A program made the position numbers and the translations under genes. A model generated the notes under the pieces. The model did not search any database and had not been told where the DNA came from. It saw only the letters and a program-made list of their open reading frames with translations. Of a stretch of DNA of 64,000 nucleotides, positions 34,681 to 44,329 are shown piece by piece. How positions within the stretch are numbered: position 1 is the stretch's first letter; each line of letters begins with the position of its first letter. The stretch is taken from NCBI RefSeq assembly GCF_016919405.1, contig NZ_CP070352.1:124001-188000 (forward strand), read 5' to 3'. The DNA is from Ensifer sp. PDNC004. GTDB lineage: Bacteria > Pseudomonadota > Alphaproteobacteria > Rhizobiales > Rhizobiaceae.

Positions 34681-34940
34681 CCGATCGTGCATCCCGATCA
34701 ATGTCGCAGCCGAACCCTCGGCGCGCGGGAATTGCGCAGCCCGATCCATCCGCCAGGCTACGTCCACCAGACGCCAGCCTTGAAGGCGGTGGGTTTTGAG
34801 CATTATGCGCGGCTAGCCTGAGAGGGCACTCAGCCTCGGAGATCGAGCGCTCCTTCCGGGCGCTCACAAAGCAAGACCTGTTGCGGGATTTCCCGTTCGG
34901 GCGACAATTCGACGACAGGAAAACATATGCAGACTCGGCG

Positions 34941-35738
34941 ATGCTGCTGGGCGGCGGCGCCTTGGGAGCGCAGGCGTCTCCTGTCATCTCGGACTTGACT
35001 GGCAGTTGGCGCATCGGGCTCGGTTCGCTGGCAGCGCTCGGCGTTGTCGCCGTCGCTGTTGCCTGGGTCGCGCTTCCCAGCGACGGCCCACGGAAACCGG
35101 AGGGCAATCTCGTCCGAAATTTGCTCACGAAGCCGCGGGCCTGGCTCCTCATGGTGTTCTTCGGTCTGGTCAATGGCGGCTACACTTCGGTGGTGGTCTG
35201 GCTCGCTCCACACTACCAGCAGCTTGGCTGGGGCCCTTCGGCGAGCGGCAGTCTGCTCGCGGTCATGGCGGTCTTCCAGGCAGCGGCTGCGCTCATCCTG
35301 CCGGTCTTGGCCTGCCGCAACGGGATGGACCGGCGGCCGTGGCTGTGGTTCACGCTCGGGTGCCAGTTCGCAGGCTTTGCGGGCTTTGCCTTCGCGCCGC
35401 ATGCAGCACCGTTTGCGTTCGTCGCGCTGACCGGCGCCGGGCTCGGCGGCTGCTTCGCCCTGTCGATGGTGGTCGCGCTCGATCATCTGGCCGACCCCGC
35501 ACAGGCAACTGCGCTATCGGCCGTGATGCAAGGCGGTGGTTTTCTGCTGGCGGCCACACCGCCGATGATCGTGTCCGCACTCCACGACCTGACCGGAAGC
35601 TTTGCCGCCGGCTGGACGTGGCACCTCGGTTCTATTCTCATCGCGGCCGCGCTCACCGCACGCCTGGCGCCGCGAGGCTATGCAGCCGCAAGGCCACTGG
35701 CACAGGCGACGACCAGCACCGACCGGCCATTCGGATAA
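34941..35738 (+). pseudogene. MFS transporter (CynX/NimT type), N-terminally truncated
   Basis: About 265 residues correspond to the distal two-thirds of a roughly 400-aa CynX-like major facilitator. Homology begins abruptly at MLLGGGALGAQASPVIS, normally about membrane segment five. It continues through GNLVRNLLTKPRAWLL and GLGGCFALSMVVALDHLADP to the C-terminus. The first four or five helices are missing and upstream sequence (34681-34940) is unrelated. An open frame starts at 34881, but the product would lack half the transporter. Confidence 0.8.
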
Positions 35739-35759
35739 GGCAACGCTCGAACAAGCGCG

Positions 35760-36398
35760 TCAGGCGATCGTTCGTGCGCTATCCGTCATCAGCTTCAGCC
35801 CAAGTGCGCCCACCACGGCGCCGGCGGCGCGGTCGATCCAGGTCTTTGAGCGCAGATAGACGACCCGCGGCCCCTGGGAGGAAAAGCCGAGGGCGACGAT
35901 CGCGTACCACAGGAACTCGTTGATGAAGAGCAGCGGGGGGAGAGCGAGAAGCATCCAGGTGGGCGCCGGCGACGGCAGCAGCGCGGCAAACATCGAGGCG
36001 TAGAAGATCGCCGTCTTCGGGTTGGAGATCTGAACGAAGAGCCCCCGTAGCAGGGATTTCCAGAGCGTGCTCGGCTGGTCGGCGGGCGTCTCGGCAATCG
36101 TAATCTTCTGCGGTGCTGCCCGCCAGATGCCGATGCCGATCCAGACGAGATAGGCGCCGCCGGCGAGCCTTAGGAGGATGTTGAGCCATTCGACCTGAAG
36201 GAGGATCGCCGTCAGGCCAGCGACCGCAATACAGGCGAAGAAAAAGCCGCCAATGCCCATGCCGACCGCTGCCATCAATCCATCGGCGCGTGACCGCGCA
36301 ATCGCGATCCGCGACACGACGATGAAGCTCGGGCCGGGGCTCATGGCTCCAAGCAGGAAGACGCCCAGGATGGAGGCAAGAATTGCAAGTTCATGCAT
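35760..36398 (-). CDS. LysE family amino-acid exporter
   Basis: A 212-aa membrane protein of the LysE/RhtB family. The N-terminal signature FLLGAMSPGPSFIVVSRIAI contains the SPGP motif, and the middle has GLFVQISNPKTAIFYASMF. About six hydrophobic segments are seen. Family members export amino acids or related metabolites. It is convergent with the truncated MFS gene and lies 123 bp downstream of fsr on the same strand. The substrate is unknown. Confidence 0.92.
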   Translation of the reverse strand: MHELAILASILGVFLLGAMSPGPSFIVVSRIAIARSRADGLMAAVGMGIGGFFFACIAVAGLTAILLQVEWLNILLRLAGGAYLVWIGIGIWRAAPQKITIAETPADQPSTLWKSLLRGLFVQISNPKTAIFYASMFAALLPSPAPTWMLLALPPLLFINEFLWYAIVALGFSSQGPRVVYLRSKTWIDRAAGAVVGALGLKLMTDSARTIA

Positions 36399-36521
36399 GT
36401 CGCTATCCTCTCATTGGAGCGCTGCCGCCAGCGCGGGGTGATTATGTAATGCGTCGCGTCATTCCTCAATCGGGCGCGTGCCACACCTGCCTGCTCCGCG
36501 GGGAAACCGAAGATGTATCCC

Positions 36522-37727
36522 TCAATGGCGCCCCTCCTCGATCTTCGGGAGGAACCAAGCGAGAAGCCCCGCAAGCGGAAGGAACGAGCAGATATAATAG
36601 ACCGTTTCGACACCGTAGCGGTCGGCCAATATGCCGAGAAGCGCTGCGGCAATGCCACCCAAGCCGAAGTTCAGGCCGTAGAACAGCCCTCCGATCAGTC
36701 CGATGCGGTTCGGTAGCAGTTCGATGGCGTAGATCAGGATCGATGCAAAGGCGCTTGCCATGATCAGGTTGATCATCACCGTCAGCACGCCGGTCCAGAA
36801 CAGATCGACGTGGGGCAGGATCAGCGTCAGGGGAAGCGGCCCCAGAACCGAGATCCAGATGATCCGGTACCGCCCGATGCGATCGCCGATAATGCCTCCG
36901 ATCAGTGCGCCTGCGGCCGAGGCGAGCAGGAAGATGAACAACATCATCTGTGCGGAAGGAATGGAAAGTCCGAACCTTTCCATGAGGTAGAAGGTGTAGA
37001 ACGAACGGAAACTTTCGCCGTAGGCGTTCTTGGTGAACATCAGCAGCGTCAGGACCACCAGAGCGACAGCGATCGTTGCCGGCGCGTGACGGACGCTGCC
37101 GGCCTTCTTGCTCTCCGCCCGCAGCGCCATGAATGCAGCGCTGATCTCGCGCTGCTTGCTGCCAATCCAGGCGAGAAGCATCATGGCCAGCAACGCCAGG
37201 GCGGCGAACCACGCAAGGCTCGGCTGCCCCCAGGGAACGATGATCACCGCGGCAAAGACCGGGCCGAGCGCACCGCCTGCCTGGCCGCCGACCTGAAACA
37301 GTCCCTGCGCCAAGCCCTGCCGGCCGCCGGCGGCATAGCGCGCCATGCGCGTGGCTTCGGGATGGAAGATGGACGACCCGATGCCGATCAGTGCGACCGA
37401 GACAAGGATCATGGCATAGCTATCGGCAAGGGCGAGGCTGACCAGGCCCGACAGCGTGAACATCATCCCGACGACCGGCGAATAGGGGGCAGGGTGCTTG
37501 TCCGTGACCATTCCGATCGCCGGCTGCAGCAGAGACCCGGCAATCTGGAAGGTCATCGTGATCATGCCGATCTGTACGAAGTCGAGCGCGTAGGCGTCCT
37601 TCAGGATCGGATAGGCGGCCGGGATCAGCGACTGCATGAGGTCGTTGAGGAGATGGGTGACCCCGAGAACGACCAGGACGGCAAGATGCGTCTTCGGGCG
37701 TGTCACGGCAGGGATGGCGACTGTCAT
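36522..37727 (-). CDS. fsr: MFS efflux protein of the fosmidomycin-resistance (Fsr) type
   Basis: A 401-aa major facilitator with about twelve hydrophobic segments. Fsr-type features are VTHLLNDLMQSLIPAAYP near the N-terminus, IGIGSSIFHPEATRMAR at about 115-132, QVGGQAGGALGPVFAA, and ALLGILADRYGVETVY near the end. Relatives export fosmidomycin and some antiseptics. The symbol is by family; substrate specificity cannot be read from sequence. It is monocistronic or co-transcribed with the LysE gene. Confidence 0.85.
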   Translation of the reverse strand: MTVAIPAVTRPKTHLAVLVVLGVTHLLNDLMQSLIPAAYPILKDAYALDFVQIGMITMTFQIAGSLLQPAIGMVTDKHPAPYSPVVGMMFTLSGLVSLALADSYAMILVSVALIGIGSSIFHPEATRMARYAAGGRQGLAQGLFQVGGQAGGALGPVFAAVIIVPWGQPSLAWFAALALLAMMLLAWIGSKQREISAAFMALRAESKKAGSVRHAPATIAVALVVLTLLMFTKNAYGESFRSFYTFYLMERFGLSIPSAQMMLFIFLLASAAGALIGGIIGDRIGRYRIIWISVLGPLPLTLILPHVDLFWTGVLTVMINLIMASAFASILIYAIELLPNRIGLIGGLFYGLNFGLGGIAAALLGILADRYGVETVYYICSFLPLAGLLAWFLPKIEEGRH

Positions 37728-38162
37728 GGTAGATTTCTAGACTCCAGGATGCCGTGAAACGGCCTGCGGCGAAGCCGCGCGGCGGGGAGCTTATGCATCC
37801 TCCGATAGGCGGGCAACCACCGGATGACGTCGCGCGCGAAAAAATGGGCTATCGGGCCAGAAGGTTAGGCCCGTTCGGGCGCTTTCTTCGTCTGTCTACG
37901 ACAGCGGGCACCTCGGCGCTTGCCGTCAACGTCCGGTTCCCGCCTCGCATGCTCTCGTTCGCGCCGACTCAGGCCTCGTGTCTGAAACCGGTCTCATGGC
38001 GCTCTCGCTTTCGGGTAGCAAGGTCCGCGATCGCGAGGAAAACACCGATGGCCAGGGGCTCGGCCGGCCGAGGTTATCGGTCCTTAACCAGCCGATCGGA
38101 AGCGAACCGTCGGATAGCCCGCCGCGCTACCGCGGAGCCGGCTCATTCACGCGTGGTCAAGG
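37728..38162. other. 435-bp region without a supported gene
   Basis: This lies upstream of fsr and before the alpha/beta hydrolase remnant. Several open frames overlap, none with a family motif, and codon patterns look degenerate. It may hold the fsr promoter and decayed hydrolase sequence. Confidence 0.4.
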
Positions 38163-38286
38163 CGAAATGTCCGTGGTTCCCGGGGCCTATCACGGCTTCG
38201 ATACGATGGTGCCGCAAGCGCGCGTTTCGGCGGATTTCGTCGCCAGCTGGAAATCGGCCTTGGGCCGATCGTTGGAAACAGACTGA
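38163..38286 (+). pseudogene. Alpha/beta hydrolase C-terminal remnant
   Basis: About 40 codons read SVVPGAYHGFDTMVPQARVS to the stop at 38286. This is the C-terminal end of the acetyl-esterase/lipase type of alpha/beta hydrolase, where GAYHGFD holds the catalytic histidine. The rest of the protein is not found in any upstream frame, so this is a deletion remnant. Confidence 0.6.
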
Positions 38287-38399
38287 AGGGCCGGCGCACT
38301 GCACAGTTGGCGCCGCACGGTTGCCACAGCGCAACAGGCTGTCCGCCCAAAGGCGGGCATCTCGCTTGACGACCACTACCTTTTCTTCCGATAGGGTCA

Positions 38400-39131
38400 G
38401 TGTACGCGCAGATGCAAGGCGAGGTGGCGACGGTGGCAATGCTCTTGGTTCCCGGCTTCATGCTGGACGCCGATCTCTGGCGCGACGTTGCTCCCGCGCT
38501 TGGCGACTACGGGCCTGCGATCCATGCCGACCTGTCGCAGGATGCCTCGATCGCTGCCATGGCCCGTCGCGCGCTGCTGGATGCGCCGGATCGCTTCATA
38601 CTCGTTGGGTTCTCCATGGGCGGGTACGTCGCCCGGGAAATCGTCAGACAGGCGCCCGAGCGAGTGAGCGCCCTTGTCCTCATCGCTACGTCCGCGCGCG
38701 GCGAAAGCGACGTGGAGCGCCAACGAAAGGCAGCCGTCGCCGGGCAGTCGGCCGGCACGGCATTCAGAGGCCTCAGCCGTTTGGCCATCCTCTCGTCCCT
38801 GCACCCCGACAATGCCGGGCGGACCGATATCCTTGAGCGAATCCAGGCGGCCGGCCAGCGAATGGGAGGCGACGCCTTTCGCCGCCAGTCGCTCGTCGAG
38901 CGGAAGGACGAGCGGGATGCCCTGGCTTCGATCCGAAGCCCCAGCCTCGTCATTGCCGGTGAAGAGGATCGCTTGAGATCGCGCGCTGAGGCGCTCGAAC
39001 TGCACCACGGGCTCGTCGGCTCAAGCTTCGAGGTCGTCGCTGAGACCGGCCATATGGTTCCGATGGAAGCGCCGCAACGCCTTGCGGCCGTCATTCGGGA
39101 TTGGCTTGATCAATTGAACACCGGCGCCTAA
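38400..39131 (+). CDS. Alpha/beta hydrolase
   Basis: A 243-aa intact alpha/beta-hydrolase-fold enzyme. The oxyanion region is LLVPGFMLDADLWRD. The nucleophile elbow GFSMGG carries the catalytic Ser (about residue 68). The acid is in VIAGEEDRL and the catalytic His in ETGHMVPMEAP. The start is GTG 38400; ATG 38412 is an alternative. The cap is short, as in YbfF- or esterase-like members. The substrate is unknown. Confidence 0.87.
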   Translation: MYAQMQGEVATVAMLLVPGFMLDADLWRDVAPALGDYGPAIHADLSQDASIAAMARRALLDAPDRFILVGFSMGGYVAREIVRQAPERVSALVLIATSARGESDVERQRKAAVAGQSAGTAFRGLSRLAILSSLHPDNAGRTDILERIQAAGQRMGGDAFRRQSLVERKDERDALASIRSPSLVIAGEEDRLRSRAEALELHHGLVGSSFEVVAETGHMVPMEAPQRLAAVIRDWLDQLNTGA

Positions 39132-39495
39132 CGATCGCTGCTGTCAATGGGCGCCCGTTCGAGCGGCCATGGTCTCCACCTTTTCCATTTCCAGCCTGCT
39201 CCTCTTGCCAATCGAGCGGATATCTCACCGGGGCCGCGGGCGTGCCCATGAACGCTCCGGCAGGACCGAGCACGCCGCATAAGCGGCCGACTAACTCGCC
39301 ACGTCCGCTCACCTCCCGTGGACGTAACAGAACAGCGTGAAGAACGCTGTTGACAAAACACACCGATGACTGGCAAATGTCAGAAATGTACAGAGGACGC
39401 CGGCTGCGGCTGGTTTCAGGGGAGACAGGAGCCTGAAACCGAAGGGTCGGGAAGCATATCCGTCTGCACAGATGCCAGCATGGGAGGGGGACATC
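39132..39495. promoter_or_regulatory. Promoter region of the SorC-controlled transporter operon
   Basis: This 364-bp region holds TTGACA at 39350-39355 as a candidate -35 box. Downstream is CAAATGTCA at 39374-39382, with a second half-match GAAATGTAC starting at 39383. Its reverse complement TGACATTTG recurs in front of the SorC regulator gene. No gene is supported within it. Confidence 0.6.
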
Positions 39496-40482
39496 GTGGC
39501 TTTTCAGATGGATCGGCAGCTCGGCTTTCTTGCCACTGTGAACGTTGCCGCGATTGTCGCCGGTGCGGTGCTCGTCGGCGCCAGCTTCGTCGAGCTCTAT
39601 AACTTCCAGTCCATGGCGTCGCAGGTCCCCGAGCTGGGTTTCCTCGCGCTTGGCGTCATGCTGGCCATGATGTCCGGCAATGGCGGCATCGACCTTTCCG
39701 GCATCGCGCTGGCCAATCTCTCCGGGGTTGCCGCCTACTTCTTCCTGCGCGATGTGATTTCCGCCGACGACGCTCCGCTTCTCTTCACCTGGAGCCTGAT
39801 CGGCCTTGCGCTTGGCGTCGGCCTTGTCGGCGGCATGCTGAACGGGTTCCTGATCGCGAAGGTCGGATTGACGCCGATCATCGCCACGCTCGGCACGCAA
39901 TTGCTCTTCACGGGGTTGGCGATCGTTCTCACCAACGGTTCGGCGCTCAGCATCGGCTATGTCGAGCCGCTCGACGATTTCGGCAATGCCACGATCCTGA
40001 GCGTGCCCCAATGCTTCGCTCTGTTCCTGGTCGTCGCACTTGCGATCGGCGCCATCCTGCGTTTCACGCCCTTCGGCCAGCGTCTGCTTCTGCTCGGCAA
40101 CAATGCCAAGGCGGCGCGCTACGCCGGCATCCCGGAGAAGCGCATCCTGTTCCTGACCTATACGGTTTGCGGGCTGTTGGCATCGGTTGCCGGCATCGTC
40201 ATCGCCGCGCGCACCTCGAGCGTCAAGTGGGACTACGGCACCTCCTATGTCCTCATCGCGATCCTGATCGCGGTCATGGCTGGCGTTCGCCCTGAGGGCG
40301 GCTATGGGCGGGTCATCTGCGTCGTGCTTTCGGCAACATCGCTGCAGATGCTCTCCAGCCTCTTCAACTTCATGAACATCTCGAACTTCTTCCGGGATCT
40401 CGCCTGGGGCGTTCTTCTGCTCGTCTTCATCGCCACCTCCGGCTTCGATCTCAAAGCCTGGTTCAGGGCGACCCGCAGCTAA
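39496..40482 (+). CDS. Sugar ABC transporter permease 1
   Basis: A 328-aa RbsC-like permease with about nine hydrophobic segments: LGVMLAMMSGNGGIDLSGIA, GMLNGFLIAKVGLTPIIATLG and ILIAVMAGVRPEGGYGRVI. A GTG at 39496 with GGGAGGGGG five bases upstream is the likely start. It pairs with the second permease (43211-44248), giving a heteromeric channel as in LsrCD or rhizobial rhamnose systems. It is first in the operon, before the binding protein, an unusual order. Confidence 0.88.
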   Translation: MAFQMDRQLGFLATVNVAAIVAGAVLVGASFVELYNFQSMASQVPELGFLALGVMLAMMSGNGGIDLSGIALANLSGVAAYFFLRDVISADDAPLLFTWSLIGLALGVGLVGGMLNGFLIAKVGLTPIIATLGTQLLFTGLAIVLTNGSALSIGYVEPLDDFGNATILSVPQCFALFLVVALAIGAILRFTPFGQRLLLLGNNAKAARYAGIPEKRILFLTYTVCGLLASVAGIVIAARTSSVKWDYGTSYVLIAILIAVMAGVRPEGGYGRVICVVLSATSLQMLSSLFNFMNISNFFRDLAWGVLLLVFIATSGFDLKAWFRATRS

Positions 40483-40559
40483 CCCCGTTTCCGCCAGGGC
40501 CGGGCGCGAGCCTTCGCGCGCCACAGCTCTTTCCCTTCGAAGGCGCAATGGGAGGAACT

Positions 40560-41561
40560 ATGCCTGATTTTCGTAAAATTGCCGCCTGCACCGTGGCCCT
40601 CGGCACCATCTGGGCCGCAACGGCGGCCACTGCCGAGGAGAAGCCGAGCATCGTGACCGTCGTGAAGGTCACCGGCGAGAACTGGTTTACCCGCATGGAG
40701 GAAGGCGTTGTCGCCTACGGCAACGACAATGATACGGTTGCCACGAGCCAGATTGGCCCCGGCAAGGCAGACGCTGCCCAGCAGGCGCGCCTGATCGAAG
40801 ACCTCGTCGCCAAGAAGGTCAGCGCGATTGCCGTCGTGCCGATGGATGCAGCGTCGCTCGAAGGCGTGCTGAAGCGCGCCGCCCAGCGCGGCATCAAGGT
40901 TGTGACCCACGAAGCCGACAGCATGAAGAACACGCTCGTCGACATCGAAGCCTTCGAAAACAAGGCCTTCGGCGCTCGCTTCAACGAAAAGATCGCCGAG
41001 TGCATGGGCAAGTCCGGCAAGTGGACCTCCTTCGTCGGTTCGCTCGGCAGCCTGACGCACGTGCAGTGGGCTGACGGCGGCGCTGAAAATGCAAAGAAGT
41101 ACCCGGACATGGAACTGGTCTCGGAGAAGAACGAATCCTTCAACGACGCCAACCGCGCCTACGAGAAGGCCCGCGAGATCCTGCGCAAATACCCCGATAT
41201 CAAGGGATTCCAGGGCGGCTCTGCCATCGACGTCATCGGCATCGGCCGCGCCGTCGAAGAGGCTGGCCTTCAGGACAAGACCTGCGTATTCGGTATCGGC
41301 CTGCCGAAGGATACCGGATCCTATCTGGAGTCCGGTGCTGTGGATGGCATCAGCTTCTGGGATCCTAAGGATGCCGGCTACGTCATGAACAAGGTCGCCG
41401 ACATGGTCATCAAGGGCGAAGAGATCAAGGACGGCATGGATCTCGGCGTGCCCGGCTACGAAAAGGTGACGGTCAAGAAGGGTGCAGGTGACGGCATGAT
41501 TGTCGTCGGCGAAGCCTGGGTCGACGTCGACAAGTCGAACTACAGCAAATACCCGTTCTGA
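40560..41561 (+). CDS. Sugar ABC transporter binding protein (LsrB-like)
   Basis: A 333-aa Peripla_BP_4 protein. A signal peptide covers about residues 1-26 (FRKIAACTVALGTIWAATAATA). The mature part has VTVVKVTGENWFTRMEEGV, VSAIAVVPMDAASLEGVLKR and GFQGGSAIDVIGIGRAVEE, like AI-2/rhamnose-type binding proteins. ATG 40560 with GGGAGGAAC is chosen over 40548. The ligand is unknown; the downstream kinase and aldolase suggest a sugar or polyol. Confidence 0.92.
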   Translation: MPDFRKIAACTVALGTIWAATAATAEEKPSIVTVVKVTGENWFTRMEEGVVAYGNDNDTVATSQIGPGKADAAQQARLIEDLVAKKVSAIAVVPMDAASLEGVLKRAAQRGIKVVTHEADSMKNTLVDIEAFENKAFGARFNEKIAECMGKSGKWTSFVGSLGSLTHVQWADGGAENAKKYPDMELVSEKNESFNDANRAYEKAREILRKYPDIKGFQGGSAIDVIGIGRAVEEAGLQDKTCVFGIGLPKDTGSYLESGAVDGISFWDPKDAGYVMNKVADMVIKGEEIKDGMDLGVPGYEKVTVKKGAGDGMIVVGEAWVDVDKSNYSKYPF

Positions 41562-41624
41562 TCGGTTCAGCCGATCAATGCCGTCGCGCCCACCGGCGCG
41601 GCGGCAGGACACTCGAACGCCCTC

Positions 41625-43214
41625 ATGCCCCGTCAGGACAAAGCCATGCAGCCCCAGCCCACTGGCGGTGAACCGCATCTCAAGCCCGCGACCCCGTTTC
41701 TGGAGGTGCGCAACATCGAGAAGCACTTCGGTGGCGTGCGAGCGCTGAAGGGCGTCAGCCTTTCGATCGAGGCCGGCAACATCTATCACCTGATGGGTGA
41801 GAACGGCTGCGGCAAGAGCACGCTCATCAAGATCATTTCCGGGGCTCAAGGGGCCGATGCAGGCGAACTCCTGATCGACGGCAAGACGGTCACCGGACTG
41901 ACGCCAGTCGCCGCCCTCGCTGCCGGCATCGAAACGGTCTATCAGGATTTCTCGCTGCTCCCCAACCTCTCCGTCGCAGAGAACATCGGCCTGACGCAGC
42001 AGCTCGTATCCTCGTCGGGCAAGCTTGCGCGGCGGCTCGACATACCGAAAATGCGGGCGACAGCCGAGCGCGCCCTTGCGGCCGTCGGCCTGCCCGCGAG
42101 CAGGGCCTTTCTGTCGACGCGCACGGACGAGTTGCCGATGGCGACGCGGCAGTTGATCGCCATTGCCCGTGCGATCGCCTCCGACGCCCGCCTCGTCATT
42201 ATGGACGAGCCGACGACGGCGCTGACCAAACACGAGGTCGACAATCTTATCGGCGTCGTCGATCGCCTGCGCGCCAAGGGCGTTGCCGTGCTGTTTGTCA
42301 CCCACAAGCTCGACGAGTGCAAATCGCTCGGCGGGCGGGCGATCATCATGCGCGACGGCCAGAAGGTCGCCGAATGCGATGTCGAAGGCCATTCGAAGAC
42401 CGATCTGGCCTTCTGGATGACCGGCAAGGTGCTGGACGATACGCGCCAGCGCTCTGCCGTCACGCTCGGCGAGAAGTTGCTCAATGTCGAGAAGCTCTCG
42501 CGGAGCGGCTTTTTCGCTGACGTCTCCTTGTCGCTGCGCAAGGGCGAAATCGTCGGCATTACCGGGCTGCTTGATTCCGGGCGCAACGAACTGGCGCTTG
42601 CGCTCGCCGGCGTTTCGCCGGCTGACGGCGGCGGCATTTTTCTCGAGGGCGACGAGATCCGCCTTGGCAAACCCGCCGACGCGATAGCGTCTGGCATTGG
42701 CTACGTTCCCGAGGACCGGCTCTCGGAGGGGTTGTTCCTCTCGCAATCGATCAAGGACAATATCGTGGTTCCGGTCCTCGACCGGCTGCGCAATGCCCTC
42801 GGTATCGTTGACGGACGCCGCAGCCGTGCGCTTGCCGAGCGCACGGTCGACGATCTCCAGGTCGTCTCGGCCGGCGTCGACAAGCCGGTGCAGTCCCTAT
42901 CCGGCGGCAACCAGCAGCGCGTGCTGATCGGGCGCTGGCTGACGATCGAGCCAAAACTTCTGATCCTGCATGGCCCGACGGTCGGCGTCGATGTGGGCTC
43001 CAAAGACACGATCTATCGGATCATCCAGCGGCTCGCCGGCGACGGCATGGGCGTCATCATCATCAGCGACGACCTGCCCGAATTGTTGCAGAACTGCGAC
43101 CGCATCATGGTCATGCGCAAGGGTCGCGTCGTCAAAACCTTTGCCGCCGAAGGGCTGGCCGAAGACGTCCTCTCGCGTGCGCTGACGGACGATACCATTG
43201 CGAGGCTTCAATGA
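41625..43214 (+). CDS. Sugar ABC transporter ATP-binding protein (double NBD, second NBD degenerate)
   Basis: A 529-aa RbsA/LsrA-type protein with two ABC domains. The first has Walker A GENGCGKST and Walker B LVIMDEP, with LPMATRQL in place of the LSGGQ-like signature. The second has LSGGNQQRVLIG, but its Walker A region reads GLLDSGRNE without the GKS/T lysine, and Walker B reads LLILHGP, lacking the D-E pair. Only the first site probably hydrolyses ATP. It overlaps the next permease by four bases. Confidence 0.92.
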   Translation: MPRQDKAMQPQPTGGEPHLKPATPFLEVRNIEKHFGGVRALKGVSLSIEAGNIYHLMGENGCGKSTLIKIISGAQGADAGELLIDGKTVTGLTPVAALAAGIETVYQDFSLLPNLSVAENIGLTQQLVSSSGKLARRLDIPKMRATAERALAAVGLPASRAFLSTRTDELPMATRQLIAIARAIASDARLVIMDEPTTALTKHEVDNLIGVVDRLRAKGVAVLFVTHKLDECKSLGGRAIIMRDGQKVAECDVEGHSKTDLAFWMTGKVLDDTRQRSAVTLGEKLLNVEKLSRSGFFADVSLSLRKGEIVGITGLLDSGRNELALALAGVSPADGGGIFLEGDEIRLGKPADAIASGIGYVPEDRLSEGLFLSQSIKDNIVVPVLDRLRNALGIVDGRRSRALAERTVDDLQVVSAGVDKPVQSLSGGNQQRVLIGRWLTIEPKLLILHGPTVGVDVGSKDTIYRIIQRLAGDGMGVIIISDDLPELLQNCDRIMVMRKGRVVKTFAAEGLAEDVLSRALTDDTIARLQ

Positions 43215-44248
43215 CCGAAACCACCTTTTCCTCGGCTGCACCCCGGTCTGAAAGCGCAGGCGCGGTTGCCGGCATTTGGGCGTGGCTCATGCGGCATCCC
43301 CCGGCCTTCACGCTGATCCTGATCGTCGCCGTCTCGCTCGTCGTCGGCGCGATCAACACGGACTTCTGGCAGGTATCGAATCTCTTCGACATCCTGCGCG
43401 CGTCCGTCGTGCGTGGCCTTTTCGCGCTCGGCGTGCTCGTCGTGTTGGCCTCCGGTGGCATTGACGTCTCGTTCACGGCGATCGCCGCCTTCGTCATGTA
43501 CGCCGTCACCATGCTGGTCGTGAACGTGGTGCCCGACATGCCGATCGTGGCGATCCTTGCGCTCGGCGCTGTCGGCGGCGCCTGTTTCGGCGCGCTCAAC
43601 GGTGTTCTCGTTCATGCGCTCAAGGCGCCGTCGCTGATCGTGACGATCGGCACGCAATATGTCATTCGCAGCTTCCTGCTCACCTTTGTCGGCACAGCGC
43701 TGTTCATGAACATTCCGGCAGCAATGGACGCGTTCGGAAAGCTTGCGCTCTTCACCCACCACAGTGCCAACGGCTCAACCTCGACGCTGCCTGCCTTCGT
43801 GCTGATCCTTGCGGTCGCCGCGATCGTCACCTGGTGGATCCTCGAGCGCACCCTGATCGGCCGCGCGGTCTATGCCGTCGGCGGCAATGCCGGTGTGGCC
43901 GAGCGGCTCGGCTACAACCTGCGCACGGTCCGCATCTTTGTCTTTGCCTATGCGGGGCTTCTCGCCGGCATCGCCGGGATCATTCACGTCTCCAGCAACC
44001 GGCTGGCGAACCCGTTCGACCTCGCGGGCGCCGAACTCGAAATCATTGCCGCGGTCGTTCTCGGCGGCGCGCGCATCACCGGCGGCTCCGGGAGTGTCAT
44101 CGGCACGCTTCTGGGCGTGGTTCTCATCACACTGGTCAGCAACGTCCTCATTCTTGTCGGCATCCCGAGCACCTGGCAGCTCGTCATCGTCGGCATCTTC
44201 ATCATTCTCGCCGGCGGGATCTTCTCGATCCGCGGCCGACAATCCTGA
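43211..44248 (+). CDS. Sugar ABC transporter permease 2
   Basis: A 345-aa RbsC-like permease. Hydrophobic segments flank VLASGGIDVSFTAIAAFVMY, CFGALNGVLVHALKAPSLIV, and AAVVLGGARITGGSGSVIGT. It starts inside the end of the ATPase gene (ATGA overlap), so it is co-translated. With permease 1 it should form the heterodimeric transmembrane channel. Confidence 0.92.
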   Translation: MTETTFSSAAPRSESAGAVAGIWAWLMRHPPAFTLILIVAVSLVVGAINTDFWQVSNLFDILRASVVRGLFALGVLVVLASGGIDVSFTAIAAFVMYAVTMLVVNVVPDMPIVAILALGAVGGACFGALNGVLVHALKAPSLIVTIGTQYVIRSFLLTFVGTALFMNIPAAMDAFGKLALFTHHSANGSTSTLPAFVLILAVAAIVTWWILERTLIGRAVYAVGGNAGVAERLGYNLRTVRIFVFAYAGLLAGIAGIIHVSSNRLANPFDLAGAELEIIAAVVLGGARITGGSGSVIGTLLGVVLITLVSNVLILVGIPSTWQLVIVGIFIILAGGIFSIRGRQS

Positions 44249-44329
44249 CGGCCGGCCTTAAGGCCGCCAAGCCGCGGTCGGGGCCGGTGTCTTTCGACAC
44301 CCCTGTTTCTTTGAGAAAGGTTTGAGTGC

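Noticed and set aside
40479..42746. A 755-codon minus-strand open frame
   Set aside because: Antisense shadow of the binding protein and ATPase genes, no recognisable domain.
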